Of a stretch of DNA of 56,266 nucleotides, positions 18,119 to 27,245 are shown piece after piece (position 1 is the stretch's first letter; each line of letters opens with the position of its first letter). The position numbers and the translations under genes are program-made. Below the pieces are notes generated by a model. It saw only the letters and a program-made list of their open reading frames with translations, searched no databases and had not been told where the DNA came from. Source of the DNA: an uncultured SAR116 cluster alpha proteobacterium (GTDB lineage: Bacteria; Pseudomonadota; Alphaproteobacteria; Puniceispirillales; Marisalimonadaceae); NCBI GenBank assembly GCA_902533695.1, contig CACAMV010000005.1, positions 1-56,266 on the forward strand, in the 5' to 3' direction.

Positions 18119-18958
18119 TTAAGATAAATTTAAATTCAAAAGTCTATTGCTCTCTTCCCAGAGTTTTTCTGCATTATGCATATTTTTTGAAAAAATACTT
18201 GAAGCACTGATTTCTTCTTTGTAAAAGTATTCTCCTGAAATCTTGTTATTTTTTTTATTAATTAAATAAAGCAAAGTTTTAGTTCCTTCATCAAGGTTTA
18301 TTGCAGCAAATTTCATTGCAAGACCCAATATAAATTTAAAAATAAAATGGTTGTTTTTTCCAAAATCTGTTTTTACAAAACCTGGATGAAGACAATTCAC
18401 ATAGATTTTTTTTTTTACTAATAACTTACTTAATTTTCTAGTGAATAATAAATTACATAGTTTAGATTTTTTGTATGCAACCCATCCATTATATTTTGTG
18501 TTCATTTGAAGATCATTAAAATCGAGATCAACTCCCCAATGTGCACCACTACTAATATTAATTATTTGAGCTCCTTTATTTATAAGGTTTTTTTTAAGCA
18601 AAAGAATGGTTAGACAAAAGTAACCCATATGGTTGAGAGCAAAAGTTTTCTCAATATTTTCTTTACTATACTGCTTTGTAAAATAGATAGCACCAGCATT
18701 ATTAATCAAATAATCAATTTTAAAAATTTTATTTGTATTTACCAAGCTGTTTATTTCTTTGATTGAAGAAAGGTCACATTGTAAAAAACTAATATTATTG
18801 TTTTTTGAAAATTGTTTAAGTTTGTCAATCGCATGATTACCTTTAATTTTATTACGACTTACAATTAAAACTCTATTGTTATGATCTTTAGCAATATGTT
18901 TAATACAATTGTAACCAATCCCACTTGAACCACCTGTAACAAGAAAGTTTTTTATCAT
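18119..18958 (-). CDS. Short-chain dehydrogenase/reductase, retinol-dehydrogenase-like
   Basis: The 279-residue protein is a classical-type SDR: nucleotide-binding TGGSSGIGYN at the start, NNAG in YLINNAGAIYF, catalytic Ser in NISSGAHWG and the YxxxK pair in VAYKKSKL. Overall pattern (HWGVDLDFNDLQ, LHPGFVKTDFG) is that of the retinol dehydrogenase/protochlorophyllide reductase-like group; the substrate is unknown. Its start overlaps the end of thiE by 4 bases, so it is the third gene of the riboswitch-controlled thiM-thiE operon. A role in thiamine metabolism is not established. Confidence 0.85.
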   Translation of the reverse strand: MIKNFLVTGGSSGIGYNCIKHIAKDHNNRVLIVSRNKIKGNHAIDKLKQFSKNNNISFLQCDLSSIKEINSLVNTNKIFKIDYLINNAGAIYFTKQYSKENIEKTFALNHMGYFCLTILLLKKNLINKGAQIINISSGAHWGVDLDFNDLQMNTKYNGWVAYKKSKLCNLLFTRKLSKLLVKKKIYVNCLHPGFVKTDFGKNNHFIFKFILGLAMKFAAINLDEGTKTLLYLINKKNNKISGEYFYKEEISASSIFSKNMHNAEKLWEESNRLLNLNLS

Positions 18959-19635
18959 TTTTTTGCTATTTTTTTTAATTTTTTTAATAAATCTAGATTA
19001 TTTTGTTTTTGTAGTAATTCAGAAATTATAGCAACCCCTGAAACACCAAGGTTAAATAACCTTTTTGTATTTTCAATTTTTATTCCACCAATTGCGATTA
19101 CAGGAAGATTGGTTTTTAAAATTATTGATTGCAATTGTGATTCTCCAATTGGTTTTGAAGCGTCATGTTTTGAAGGGGTTTGATAAATTGGTCCTACACC
19201 TAGATAATCAACACAGCTAGGGACTTTCTTCATTTGAGAGATATTAGTAATTGAAAGCCCTAATTTCATTTTTTGTCCTATTATTTCTTTAGCTTTATGA
19301 GGACAAATATCTTCTTGACCAATATGTAAAATGTCCACAACATCTTTTGTTTGATAAGCTAATCTGGGGTTATCATTAAGACAAAGTTTGCAATTAGTAT
19401 TTTCTATAACGTTACTGATTTTATATATCATTCTAACAATATCTAAATCTTGAGTTTTTTTGCACCTTAACTGGAAAACATCGAGACCATTTTTGGCGAA
19501 ATCTTTAACGATTCTAATGAGGGTATCTTCTCTGTTTTCATTATTATGCATAAGTTGAGGGTGAATATTTTCAATACCGGCAATAAAATAAGTATTATAT
19601 TTAAATTTTTGAAATCTTAATTTCTTCATTAACAT
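18955..19635 (-). CDS. thiE: Thiamine-phosphate synthase
   Basis: ThiE joins hydroxymethylpyrimidine diphosphate and hydroxyethylthiazole phosphate to form thiamine phosphate. Family blocks: FQLRCKKT, LCLNDNPRLAYQ, ILHIGQED, LGLSITN, DYLGVGPIYQTPSKHDA and PVIAIGGI. The frame is open to 19698, but I prefer the start at 19635 (MLMKKL, 226 residues), or 19629, because it gives a normal length and a smaller overlap with thiM (35 bases). It is distinguished from the relative TenI by the intact pyrophosphate-site residues and by thiM as neighbour. Confidence 0.9.
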   Translation of the reverse strand: MLMKKLRFQKFKYNTYFIAGIENIHPQLMHNNENREDTLIRIVKDFAKNGLDVFQLRCKKTQDLDIVRMIYKISNVIENTNCKLCLNDNPRLAYQTKDVVDILHIGQEDICPHKAKEIIGQKMKLGLSITNISQMKKVPSCVDYLGVGPIYQTPSKHDASKPIGESQLQSIILKTNLPVIAIGGIKIENTKRLFNLGVSGVAIISELLQKQNNLDLLKKLKKIAKK

Positions 19636-20419
19636 ATTTTGGTGATATATTATATAGGGTATCCAAAAATTTTGTTTTAAGACTTCCTGGTCCTTCACAA
19701 TTATTGCAGGCTATTTCAGCTGCTAAAGAGTATATACCCATAACATTAGCTGTTGATGACATTCTTTCTTGATTGGTTGTCAAACCTGCACCTATTAAAC
19801 ATGTCAATGCACATCCAGTAGCAGTTACTTTTGTCATCATTATATTTCCGCCATGAATACTCAAAGTTTTGGTTCCATCTGTTACGTAATCAACTTCTCC
19901 TGTGACTGCAACTAAAATTTGATACTGAGATGCAATTGATTTTGCCGCATCAAGTGCTTCATTAGAAGAGGAGGTGCTATCAACTCCTTTGCCGCCCTCT
20001 TCGTTATTAGAAATAGAAATGATTTCTGATGCATTCCCTCGAAGAACTGTCGGTTTAAGTTTCAATAACTCAGATGCATTTTTATTTCTAAACTGACTGG
20101 CACCAGCCCCAACCGGATCCAAAACCCAAGGTATTTCATACTTATTAGCTTCATTGGCAACTTTTATTGCACATTCTTGCCAATATTTATCAAAAGTACC
20201 TATATTTATTGTTAAAGCACCATTAATTGATTTGCATATTTGAGAAAAAGATTCAGCTTCTTCTATAGCATGAGCCATTGCTGGAGATGCTCCAAAAGCT
20301 AATAATGCATTTGCAGCTATATCCATGGAAACGAAATTACTAATATTCCAAATTAATGGAGAGTTTTTTCGAATTTGACTAAGAGTCTCACCAGGATTTG
20401 TGTCAGACAAAAAATTCAT
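19601..20419 (-). CDS. thiM: Hydroxyethylthiazole kinase
   Basis: ThiM phosphorylates the thiazole moiety, a salvage step in thiamine synthesis. The 272-residue protein has PLIWNISNFVSMDIAANALLAFGASPAMAHA at its start (normally beginning with TNxVxxNxTAN), PWVLDPVGAGAS, and the nucleotide-binding, catalytic Cys region VTATGCALTCLIGA. It is the first gene behind the TPP riboswitch, whose 3' end carries the ribosome binding site for this ATG. No thiC, thiD or thiG is in the window, so this locus alone supports salvage rather than de novo synthesis. Confidence 0.95.
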   Translation of the reverse strand: MNFLSDTNPGETLSQIRKNSPLIWNISNFVSMDIAANALLAFGASPAMAHAIEEAESFSQICKSINGALTINIGTFDKYWQECAIKVANEANKYEIPWVLDPVGAGASQFRNKNASELLKLKPTVLRGNASEIISISNNEEGGKGVDSTSSSNEALDAAKSIASQYQILVAVTGEVDYVTDGTKTLSIHGGNIMMTKVTATGCALTCLIGAGLTTNQERMSSTANVMGIYSLAAEIACNNCEGPGSLKTKFLDTLYNISPKYVNEEIKISKI

Positions 20420-20422
20420 TTT

Positions 20423-20495
20423 CTCCCTCCGCCAGCATTATCTAGTTCAGGTTATATGGGTATTTCTCAGCAATGTAATTAATGCACCCCAGTTT
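20423..20495 (-). promoter_or_regulatory. TPP riboswitch (THI element)
   Basis: On the minus strand the leader of thiM contains the conserved TPP aptamer blocks in order: ACTGGGGTGC, then CTGAGA with AATACCC, then AACCTGAACTAGATAATGCTGGCG and GGAGGGA. The CTGAGA core binds the pyrimidine and the TAATGCTGGCG arm the pyrophosphate. The final GGAGG lies six bases from the thiM ATG, so the aptamer's closing helix overlaps the ribosome binding site; control is therefore likely at translation. No terminator hairpin is seen between aptamer and start. Confidence 0.95.
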
Positions 20496-20651
20496 TAATT
20501 ATAATAGTTAAGTTTTACATTAAATTCAAATTTAATAATTATTTTTAAAATAATTTCTTTTAAAAGTAGATTATTGTTTAAATTATTATTTTTTAAAACT
20601 AACATTTTAATTTATGAAAGTGACAATGAGTATTGTTGATAAGGGAAATAA

Positions 20652-20680
20652 TTGATTTTTTATATAAATTAAAGTATTAA
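20652..20680 (+). promoter_or_regulatory. Candidate promoter of the signalling cassette
   Basis: TTGATT at 20652-20657 and TATTAA at 20675-20680 are separated by 17 bases, about 58 bases before the ATG at 20739. The intervening leader ends in a GAAGGA ribosome binding site at about 20728-20733. The region 20496-20651 is very AT-rich and holds no recognisable gene. Confidence 0.38.
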
Positions 20681-20738
20681 ATTATAAAAATTGTTTTCAA
20701 AATTTTATTTAATCAAAATTCTTTTTTGAAGGAATATT

Positions 20739-21518
20739 ATGCTTATTAATCATGGTGTTAGAGGGTCATTACCACGTGCTAATAATAATTTTGGAGTATA
20801 CGGTGGAAATACTATATGTGTTGAATTAAAATCTTCTGATGTTCAGTTGATTTTTGATTGTGGAACTGGTTTTTCTAAAGTTAAATTCACTAAAGATACC
20901 CCAACCATAATTTTATTTTCACATTTTCATCATGATCATATTCAAGGTTTTCCATTTAATGAGTTTTTAACAAATGGAAAAAAAATTTTTATTTCCAGTG
21001 CGATTTGTTCAAAAAAAGAATTAAAAAATATTTTACAGCAATATCTTAGTCCACCATATTTCCCAGTTAACTTTATTGAATTAAATAAATTTTTTGAGTT
21101 TGTAGATTTTAAAGATTTAGTTAAATCATTTAAAGATTTCAATATTGAAAGTTTTAATCTTAATCATCCAGGAGGTTGTTCGGGATACAGTGTTTTGATA
21201 AATGGTAAAAAGTTTTGTACTTTACTTGATAATGAATATCAAGATCAACAATTTCAAGATTTGAAAACTTTTTGTAAAAATTCTGAAGTAGTAATTTGGG
21301 ATGGTATGTATTTAGATGAAGAACTAATTGATAAAAAAGGTTGGGGACATTCTTCAATAGAGCAAGGTTTAAAATTTTTAGATAAAGTTGATTTTAGTAA
21401 ACTAATGATATCTCATCATTCCCCATCAAGAAATGATTTGTTGTTAGAAAAGATAAGTAAAAAATTTAAAAAATCTAACGTTATAATTGCTGAGGAAGAT
21501 AAGGAGTACAAATTGTAA
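20739..21518 (+). CDS. MBL-fold metallohydrolase, possible cyclic-nucleotide phosphodiesterase
   Basis: The 259-residue metallo-beta-lactamase-fold protein carries HFHHDH at residues 62-67 in SHFHHDHIQG, a later His in NHPGG, Asp in LLDNEYQ and His in ISHHSP, enough for a two-metal site. The N-terminal GVRGSLPRANNNFGVYGGN plus FDCGTGF resembles the RNase Z/class II phosphodiesterase-like branch. It is the first gene of a five-gene unit; its TAA overlaps the ATG of the cyclic-nucleotide-binding gene (TAATG). Next to a cyclase, a role in degrading the cyclic nucleotide is attractive, but that is inference; other phosphodiester or lactone substrates are possible. Confidence 0.82.
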   Translation: MLINHGVRGSLPRANNNFGVYGGNTICVELKSSDVQLIFDCGTGFSKVKFTKDTPTIILFSHFHHDHIQGFPFNEFLTNGKKIFISSAICSKKELKNILQQYLSPPYFPVNFIELNKFFEFVDFKDLVKSFKDFNIESFNLNHPGGCSGYSVLINGKKFCTLLDNEYQDQQFQDLKTFCKNSEVVIWDGMYLDEELIDKKGWGHSSIEQGLKFLDKVDFSKLMISHHSPSRNDLLLEKISKKFKKSNVIIAEEDKEYKL

Positions 21519-21862
21519 TGGAAAAACAGAGTTTTAATGAAAATCAAAAAGTTTTCAATGTTGGAGATGCACCTGACAAAATGTACCTTTTAGTTAAGGG
21601 TAAAGTTGGTATCTTTTTACCTACTAACGAAACAAAGGAGCCAAATTTTATTATTGAAGAAATGGAATTATTTGGTGAAATGGGTTGTATTGAAAATGAA
21701 CTTAGGATGGCAACAGCAAGATGTTTAGAGCAATCAGAAGTGATTTCTATAACTAAAAAAGAGTTTGATGACAGGGTAAATAATTCAGATGTTTTTATTA
21801 AGGGTTGTGTTAATGCCTTATCTTATAGATTAAGACAACTTGATAAAAAAATGCAAAAATAA
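21518..21862 (+). CDS. Stand-alone cyclic nucleotide-binding domain protein
   Basis: The 114-residue protein is a single CRP/PKA-type cNMP-binding beta-barrel without DNA-binding domain, kinase or channel attached. The phosphate-binding cassette is intact: Phe52-Gly53-Glu54 (LFGEMG) and Arg63 with Ala65-Thr66 (LRMATAR), the Glu and Arg that hold ribose and phosphate in PKA and CRP. The C-terminal helix (YRLRQLDKKMQK) could interact with a partner. It sits between an MBL hydrolase and a kinase gene, starting at 21518 by TAATG coupling with an upstream AAGGAG. As there is no effector domain, it may act as an adaptor or sink. Confidence 0.85.
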   Translation: MEKQSFNENQKVFNVGDAPDKMYLLVKGKVGIFLPTNETKEPNFIIEEMELFGEMGCIENELRMATARCLEQSEVISITKKEFDDRVNNSDVFIKGCVNALSYRLRQLDKKMQK

Positions 21863-21885
21863 CTTTATTTGTTGTGGAGACATAG

Positions 21886-24800
21886 ATGCAAATAGACATT
21901 GATTTAGCCAAAAGCCTTATAGAGGCGTTTAATCATGAAGAAACGGGAATACTTTTATGGGATAAAGACGATAAATTAATTTTTAGAAACATAGACATTG
22001 AGAAAAGGTTCGTAAGGCTAAAAGTTCCTTTTGAGATTGGTAAAACTTTTTTTCAAAGAATGGATTTAATTAAAAAAAGTAAAATTTTACCTCTTGAAGT
22101 TCAAAAAATTAGAATAAAAAATTATCAATTAGCTAAGTCAAAAAAAGAACCACAAGAGATGGTGATCAAAGGTCCAACTAATAGGTGGATACAAGTTAAA
22201 GATACAATTACACCGTCTGGCAATATTTTAACTTTATTAACAAATGTAACTAAGATAGTTGAACAAGAAGAGGAAAGAAAAAGGTTGGTCAATGCGATAC
22301 AAAATGTTCCTATAGGCATTATGTTTTGGGATGAAAATGACAATCTAATTTCTAACAATGAAAAATCCAAAGATGTATTTCGTTCAATGGATATGCCTTT
22401 GATAGATAAGGGCACGAACTTTAAAGATATGCTCAACAAAAATGTTGAAGCTGGGGCATATTTGCTGGATGAAGGAGTTACAAAAGATCAATATATTAAA
22501 AAAAGGATAAAGGATAGAAAAAAATTAAAAATTTCTTCTAATGAACAAACTTATAAAGATGGAAGCACAATGCTCGTTAATCAAATAAGATTAGAAGATG
22601 GATGTTTGATGCAGTTATTTACTGATATTTCTGAAGTAAAGAAAAAAGATGAAGAATTACAAAGATTAAGTGTAGCAATTGAGAGTGTTCCAAGCGGTAT
22701 TCATTTTTGGGATGAAGATAATAAGCTTATTTTAGCTAATAAGATGGCCAGAGATTTACATAAGTCATGGGATTTTCCATTTAAATTAGAAAAAGGAGTA
22801 AAATACGAAGATTTATATCGATCTTTAATTTCTCATAAAGTATTTGATAGCCCAAAAGGAATGAACTTGGATGAAATTGTCAATGAAAGATTAAGAAATA
22901 GAAATGAAATCACAAGTGGGTCAAGAGAGATTGAATTAAATAATGGAAGTACTTTTGTTGCTAGTGAAATAAGAGTTGATGATGGATCTGTGTTAAGTAT
23001 TTTTAGTGATATCAGTGAAATTAAACAAAGAGAAAAGGAGTATAAGTTAGTAAGTGATGCGCTTAATACTTTACCACATGGTGCTACCTTATGGGATAAA
23101 GAAGATAAATTGATTATGGCTAATACTTTTGCTTATGAGATTTGGAAAGCTGGTGGAATTAATTTGAATCCTGGAGATTCATATGCTCATTATCTTGATC
23201 TTCAAAGAAAACACAAATTTGTCAATTTTGGTGAAATGGATAAAACAGCCCAAGAACATTATTATGGAAAAGTTTTAAAAAGCAGGAAAGAACTTAAAGA
23301 TGAAATGACTTTTGTTACCCCACCTTTTTATAATGGATCAATATGGCAATCTACTTCAACAAGGTTAAGTAACGGAGGAATATTTTCGTTATTAACGAAT
23401 GTCACTGAAATTAAACAAAAAGAAAATGATCTACAGCAATTATTAGATACTGTCGATCAAGTTCCAACAATAATTCTTCTGTGGGATAAGAATCACAAAT
23501 TAATTCATTCAAATGAAATGGCAAAGTCAAATGCTAAAAATAGACTAAACATTGAATTAAAGGACGGAATAACTAGAAAAGAATATGTAATGTATATAAT
23601 TAAAAGTGGACTACTAGAAGCTCCTGAGGGAATGAGTGTTGATGAATTTATCGATCAAAGAGAAAAGGAAATTAATAACTTTAAAGATAAACAAAGATTT
23701 GAGACAACATTCACTGACGGTGTTACTTTTGCAGGTTTGTTTAACAAATTTCCAGATGGAAGTTATATACAAATTTTTGATGATATAACGGATTTAAAAG
23801 GAAAAGAAAATCAAGCAAGGTTAGCAGAAAAGAGACTTCAAGATGCCATAGACAGTATGCCTCATGGAATATCATTATGGGATAAAGATGATGTTTTGGT
23901 TTTAAATAATAAGTATGCTTATGAGATTCATAAAAAAGCGGGAATTGATAATTATTTGCCTGGAATCACTTTTGAAGAACAAATAAAAGCACATAAGGAA
24001 AAAAACTTTTTAAAATTTGATAATCAAGAAGAAAAAAATAAGTATTTTGAAAGTGCTTTTAAAAACAGAAAAGCTTTTACTGGAACAAGGACATTAGAAG
24101 TACCTCAATTCTATGATAATTCATTCTGGACTGCCACCTATACAAGATTAGAAGACAATAGTGTTTTTTCAATTTTTTCAAATATAACTGAACTCAAAAA
24201 TAGAGAAAAAGAGTTAAGAAAAACGATAACACAGTTAGATGATGAAAAACAAAAAGCTAATGCTGCTAACAAAACAAAAAGTCAATTTTTAGCCAATATG
24301 TCGCATGAATTAAGAACACCATTAAATGCAATAATTGGATTAACAGAAATGTTGAAAGAAGATGCAACTGACGATGGTTTGGATGATTTTGTTGAGCCAT
24401 TAGATAGAGTATTTAATGCTGGAAAGCATTTATTGACTCTCATTAATGACGTTCTTGATTTGTCAAAAATTGAAGCAGGTAAAATTGATTTGTTTAATGA
24501 AACTTTTGAACTGAGACCAGTTATTGATGATATAATGAAAACTTCAGATCCATTGGCATCCAAAAATGGCAACAAACTAATGTTAAGTTATGATGAAAAA
24601 ATTGATCAGATAACTTCGGATCAAACAAGAATAAAACAGGTCATTTTAAATTTAATTTCAAATGCTTGTAAATTTACTGAAAAAGGAACAATTACACTTT
24701 CTTTTAAAAAGAAAAACAGGACATTTATTAGGAATGGTAAAAAAATTAGTTTAGGAGATTTAATAACAATTGACATTTCCGATACGGGTATTGGAATGAC

Positions 24801-25833
24801 TCAAGATCAGGTAGATAAATTATTCAACTCCTTTGTTCAAGCTGATAGTTCAACAACAAGGAAATATGGTGGAACAGGACTAGGATTAACTATTTCAAAA
24901 CAACTTGCAATTATGATGGGTGGTGATGTAACTGTAAAAAGTACAATCAATGAAGGAACAATATTTACTTTTACTTTTCTAGCTGATTATCGCGATGCAT
25001 CAGAGGATACAAAAAATAAAAAGACTAACGAAAGCTCCTTAATCAAGAATGTTGTTTCTATTGAAAATCAAAATATAATTGAAAATAAAAAAGCTAAAAC
25101 TATTTTAGTTATTGATGATGATCCAACAGTTAGTGAACTAATTAAAAGACAACTTACAAAAGATGCATCTTATAACGTTCTAATAGCAAGTAATGGTAAG
25201 GATGGTTTAAAGTTGGCAAGAGAAGTTAAACCAAACTTAATCACTTTAGATATTTTAATGCCTGAAATGGATGGATGGTCAGTGTTAAGAACATTAAAGG
25301 CTGATCCAGAAGTGTCAAACATTCCAGTTATAATGGCTTCTATATTAGATGAGAAAAACAAAGGATTTTCTCTAGGGGCATCAGATTTTGTATCTAAACC
25401 TATTGAGAAAGAAAATTTGTTAAAATCAATTCAAAATTTAATTGGTAAAAGTGAAAACTTAAAAATTTGTATCATAGAAGATGATGAAAATTTAAGATTT
25501 ACGATAAAAGAACTTCTTCAAAAACAAGGAAACACAGTAATTGAAGCGAAAAATGGTAAAGTAGGAATAGAATTGTTAGAAAATGAAGAAACTTTGCCGG
25601 ATTTAATACTTCTTGATTTGATAATGCCTGAAATGAATGGATTTGAATTTTTAAACACGATAAAAGGAACAAAATTAAAAACTATTCCCGTCTTAGTTTT
25701 AACAGGGGCAGATTTAAATGATGAAGATATTAAGTTTTTAAGAGGAGAAACTGAAAAGATTCTGCAAAAAACTGATGATACAGTATTGAGCATTACTGAA
25801 GAAATTAATAAAGTAATTAAATTAGCAGGATAA
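21886..25833 (+). CDS. Soluble hybrid histidine kinase with six PAS-like repeats and two receivers
   Basis: The 1315-residue protein has no membrane segments. Six related PAS-like units of about 115-130 residues begin at motifs such as [60 protein letters not shown] and [12 protein letters not shown], each ending near a [FL][ST]DIxEIK-like segment (PAS_7 style). A HisKA domain with His807 ([12 protein letters not shown]) and an ATPase domain ([22 protein letters not shown]) follow, then two receiver domains with phosphoacceptors Asp1122 ([10 protein letters not shown]) and Asp1244 ([10 protein letters not shown]). The ligand is unknown. A single-domain regulator starts 3 bases downstream, so the phosphate could flow H-D-(H)-D to it or to the cyclase. 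Confidence 0.92.
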   Translation: MQIDIDLAKSLIEAFNHEETGILLWDKDDKLIFRNIDIEKRFVRLKVPFEIGKTFFQRMDLIKKSKILPLEVQKIRIKNYQLAKSKKEPQEMVIKGPTNRWIQVKDTITPSGNILTLLTNVTKIVEQEEERKRLVNAIQNVPIGIMFWDENDNLISNNEKSKDVFRSMDMPLIDKGTNFKDMLNKNVEAGAYLLDEGVTKDQYIKKRIKDRKKLKISSNEQTYKDGSTMLVNQIRLEDGCLMQLFTDISEVKKKDEELQRLSVAIESVPSGIHFWDEDNKLILANKMARDLHKSWDFPFKLEKGVKYEDLYRSLISHKVFDSPKGMNLDEIVNERLRNRNEITSGSREIELNNGSTFVASEIRVDDGSVLSIFSDISEIKQREKEYKLVSDALNTLPHGATLWDKEDKLIMANTFAYEIWKAGGINLNPGDSYAHYLDLQRKHKFVNFGEMDKTAQEHYYGKVLKSRKELKDEMTFVTPPFYNGSIWQSTSTRLSNGGIFSLLTNVTEIKQKENDLQQLLDTVDQVPTIILLWDKNHKLIHSNEMAKSNAKNRLNIELKDGITRKEYVMYIIKSGLLEAPEGMSVDEFIDQREKEINNFKDKQRFETTFTDGVTFAGLFNKFPDGSYIQIFDDITDLKGKENQARLAEKRLQDAIDSMPHGISLWDKDDVLVLNNKYAYEIHKKAGIDNYLPGITFEEQIKAHKEKNFLKFDNQEEKNKYFESAFKNRKAFTGTRTLEVPQFYDNSFWTATYTRLEDNSVFSIFSNITELKNREKELRKTITQLDDEKQKANAANKTKSQFLANMSHELRTPLNAIIGLTEMLKEDATDDGLDDFVEPLDRVFNAGKHLLTLINDVLDLSKIEAGKIDLFNETFELRPVIDDIMKTSDPLASKNGNKLMLSYDEKIDQITSDQTRIKQVILNLISNACKFTEKGTITLSFKKKNRTFIRNGKKISLGDLITIDISDTGIGMTQDQVDKLFNSFVQADSSTTRKYGGTGLGLTISKQLAIMMGGDVTVKSTINEGTIFTFTFLADYRDASEDTKNKKTNESSLIKNVVSIENQNIIENKKAKTILVIDDDPTVSELIKRQLTKDASYNVLIASNGKDGLKLAREVKPNLITLDILMPEMDGWSVLRTLKADPEVSNIPVIMASILDEKNKGFSLGASDFVSKPIEKENLLKSIQNLIGKSENLKICIIEDDENLRFTIKELLQKQGNTVIEAKNGKVGIELLENEETLPDLILLDLIMPEMNGFEFLNTIKGTKLKTIPVLVLTGADLNDEDIKFLRGETEKILQKTDDTVLSITEEINKVIKLAG

Positions 25834-25836
25834 AAA

Positions 25837-26199
25837 ATGACTAAGATTTTGTACGTAGAAGACAATGAAGATAATGTTTATATGCTTTCAAGACGATTAA
25901 AAAGGAAAGGTTTTGAAATTATTATAGCAACTGATGGTGAAATGGGAGTACAAATGGCTGAGTCAGAAAAGCCAGATCTAATTTTAATGGATTTAAGTTT
26001 ACCAAAAATGGATGGATGGACAGCTACTAAAACGATAAAAAGTAATGAAAACTTGAAATCTATTCCTATCATTGCTCTATCAGCACATGCCATGGATGAG
26101 CACAAACAAAGAGCAATGGATTCTGGATGTAATGATTATGATACAAAACCTGTAGATATAAATAGGTTATTAGATAAAATAAATAACCATCTAAACTAG
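25837..26199 (+). CDS. Single-domain response regulator (DivK/CheY-like)
   Basis: The 120-residue receiver domain has acidic pocket Glu8-Asp9 (YVEDNEDN), phosphoacceptor Asp52 (ILMDLSLPKMDGW), switch Ser (ALSAHAM) and Lys in DTKPVDI. There is no output domain. Its start follows the hybrid kinase stop by 3 bases and the cyclase gene begins 4 bases after it. The likely partner is the upstream kinase; it may shuttle phosphate or act allosterically as DivK does. Confidence 0.92.
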   Translation: MTKILYVEDNEDNVYMLSRRLKRKGFEIIIATDGEMGVQMAESEKPDLILMDLSLPKMDGWTATKTIKSNENLKSIPIIALSAHAMDEHKQRAMDSGCNDYDTKPVDINRLLDKINNHLN

Positions 26200-26203
26200 T
26201 TGA

Positions 26204-27244
26204 ATGATAAATAAAGAAGAAGCAAATATATTAATCGTTGACGATATTGAGGACAATCGTTTTACTCTTGAAAGAAGATTAAAAAGAGATGGATATAAAA
26301 ACATTTTTTCCGTTGATGGTGGATCGGCTGCATTAGACGAAGTTAAAAAAATAAGTTTTGATCTCATACTTCTAGACTTAATGATGCCAGATGTGAGTGG
26401 TTTAGACGTTTTAAAAAGTTTAAAAGGTAATCCTATTTTTAGAATAATACCCGTAATTATGGTTACAGCATCTGATGAAATCGAAACTGCCGCGGAGTGT
26501 ATTAAAAATGGAGCAGATGATTTTATCACCAAACCTTTCAATGGTACTCTTTTGAAAGCTAGGGTAGATGCTTGTCTTGAGAAAAAGCGTCTTAGAGATA
26601 GTGAAGAGTTGTACCTAGGTAAAGTTGAGAGCGATAAAAGAAAATCACAGCAAATTCTTAAAACAGTTATGCCAACTTCTGTGGCAAATGAATTACAAAG
26701 CTCAGGTTTTGTAAGATCAAGAAGGTATGATGAAGTTGCAATCCTAATATGTGATTTAGTTGGTTTTACATCTTTTTGCGAAAAAAATGATCCTGAATTG
26801 GTGGTAGAGACTTTGCAAGGCTTAGTTGAAAAATTTGAAATAGCTTTTAAAAATTATAATTTAGAAAAAATTAAAACTGTTGGTGACGCGATCTTAGCTG
26901 TTTCGGGTTTATCTTCAATGGATGACCCTTCAGTTAAAAATTGTGTGGATTGTAGTTATGAATTAAAAAGCATTGCAAACTCCTACTCAATGCCATGGGA
27001 TCTTCATATTGGTATACATTTTGGTTCTTTGGTAGCTGGGACGGTTGGAAAAAATACAGTCCAATATGATATACTTGGAAAGAGCGTAAATCTTGCCTTT
27101 AATATATGTGACATGTCTGAGCCAAATCAGATTCTAATTTCAACGGATGCATGGATGACTGCCAGGAGTGAGATTAATGTTAACTCAGTAGGTTTGAAAA
27201 AATTAAAAAGTGGTCAAGAAATTGAAATATTAGAGTGTAAATAG
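26204..27244 (+). CDS. Receiver-class III adenylyl/guanylyl cyclase fusion
   Basis: The 346-residue protein joins a receiver domain (about 8-125; Asp58 in LLDLMMPDVSG, Lys in TKPFNG), a helical linker (about 128-165) and a class III cyclase domain (about 175-340). Metal-binding Asp184 (ICDLVGFT) and Asp228 (KTVGDAIL) are present. Adenine-selecting residues look intact: Lys in EKIKTVGD and Asp289 in QYDILG, so ATP is the likelier substrate. The transition-state Asn296 is kept, but the usual Arg four residues later is Asn300 (SVNLAFNICD), which may lower activity. It closes the cassette 1 base from a convergent gene. Confidence 0.9.
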   Translation: MINKEEANILIVDDIEDNRFTLERRLKRDGYKNIFSVDGGSAALDEVKKISFDLILLDLMMPDVSGLDVLKSLKGNPIFRIIPVIMVTASDEIETAAECIKNGADDFITKPFNGTLLKARVDACLEKKRLRDSEELYLGKVESDKRKSQQILKTVMPTSVANELQSSGFVRSRRYDEVAILICDLVGFTSFCEKNDPELVVETLQGLVEKFEIAFKNYNLEKIKTVGDAILAVSGLSSMDDPSVKNCVDCSYELKSIANSYSMPWDLHIGIHFGSLVAGTVGKNTVQYDILGKSVNLAFNICDMSEPNQILISTDAWMTARSEINVNSVGLKKLKSGQEIEILECK

Positions 27245-27245
27245 T

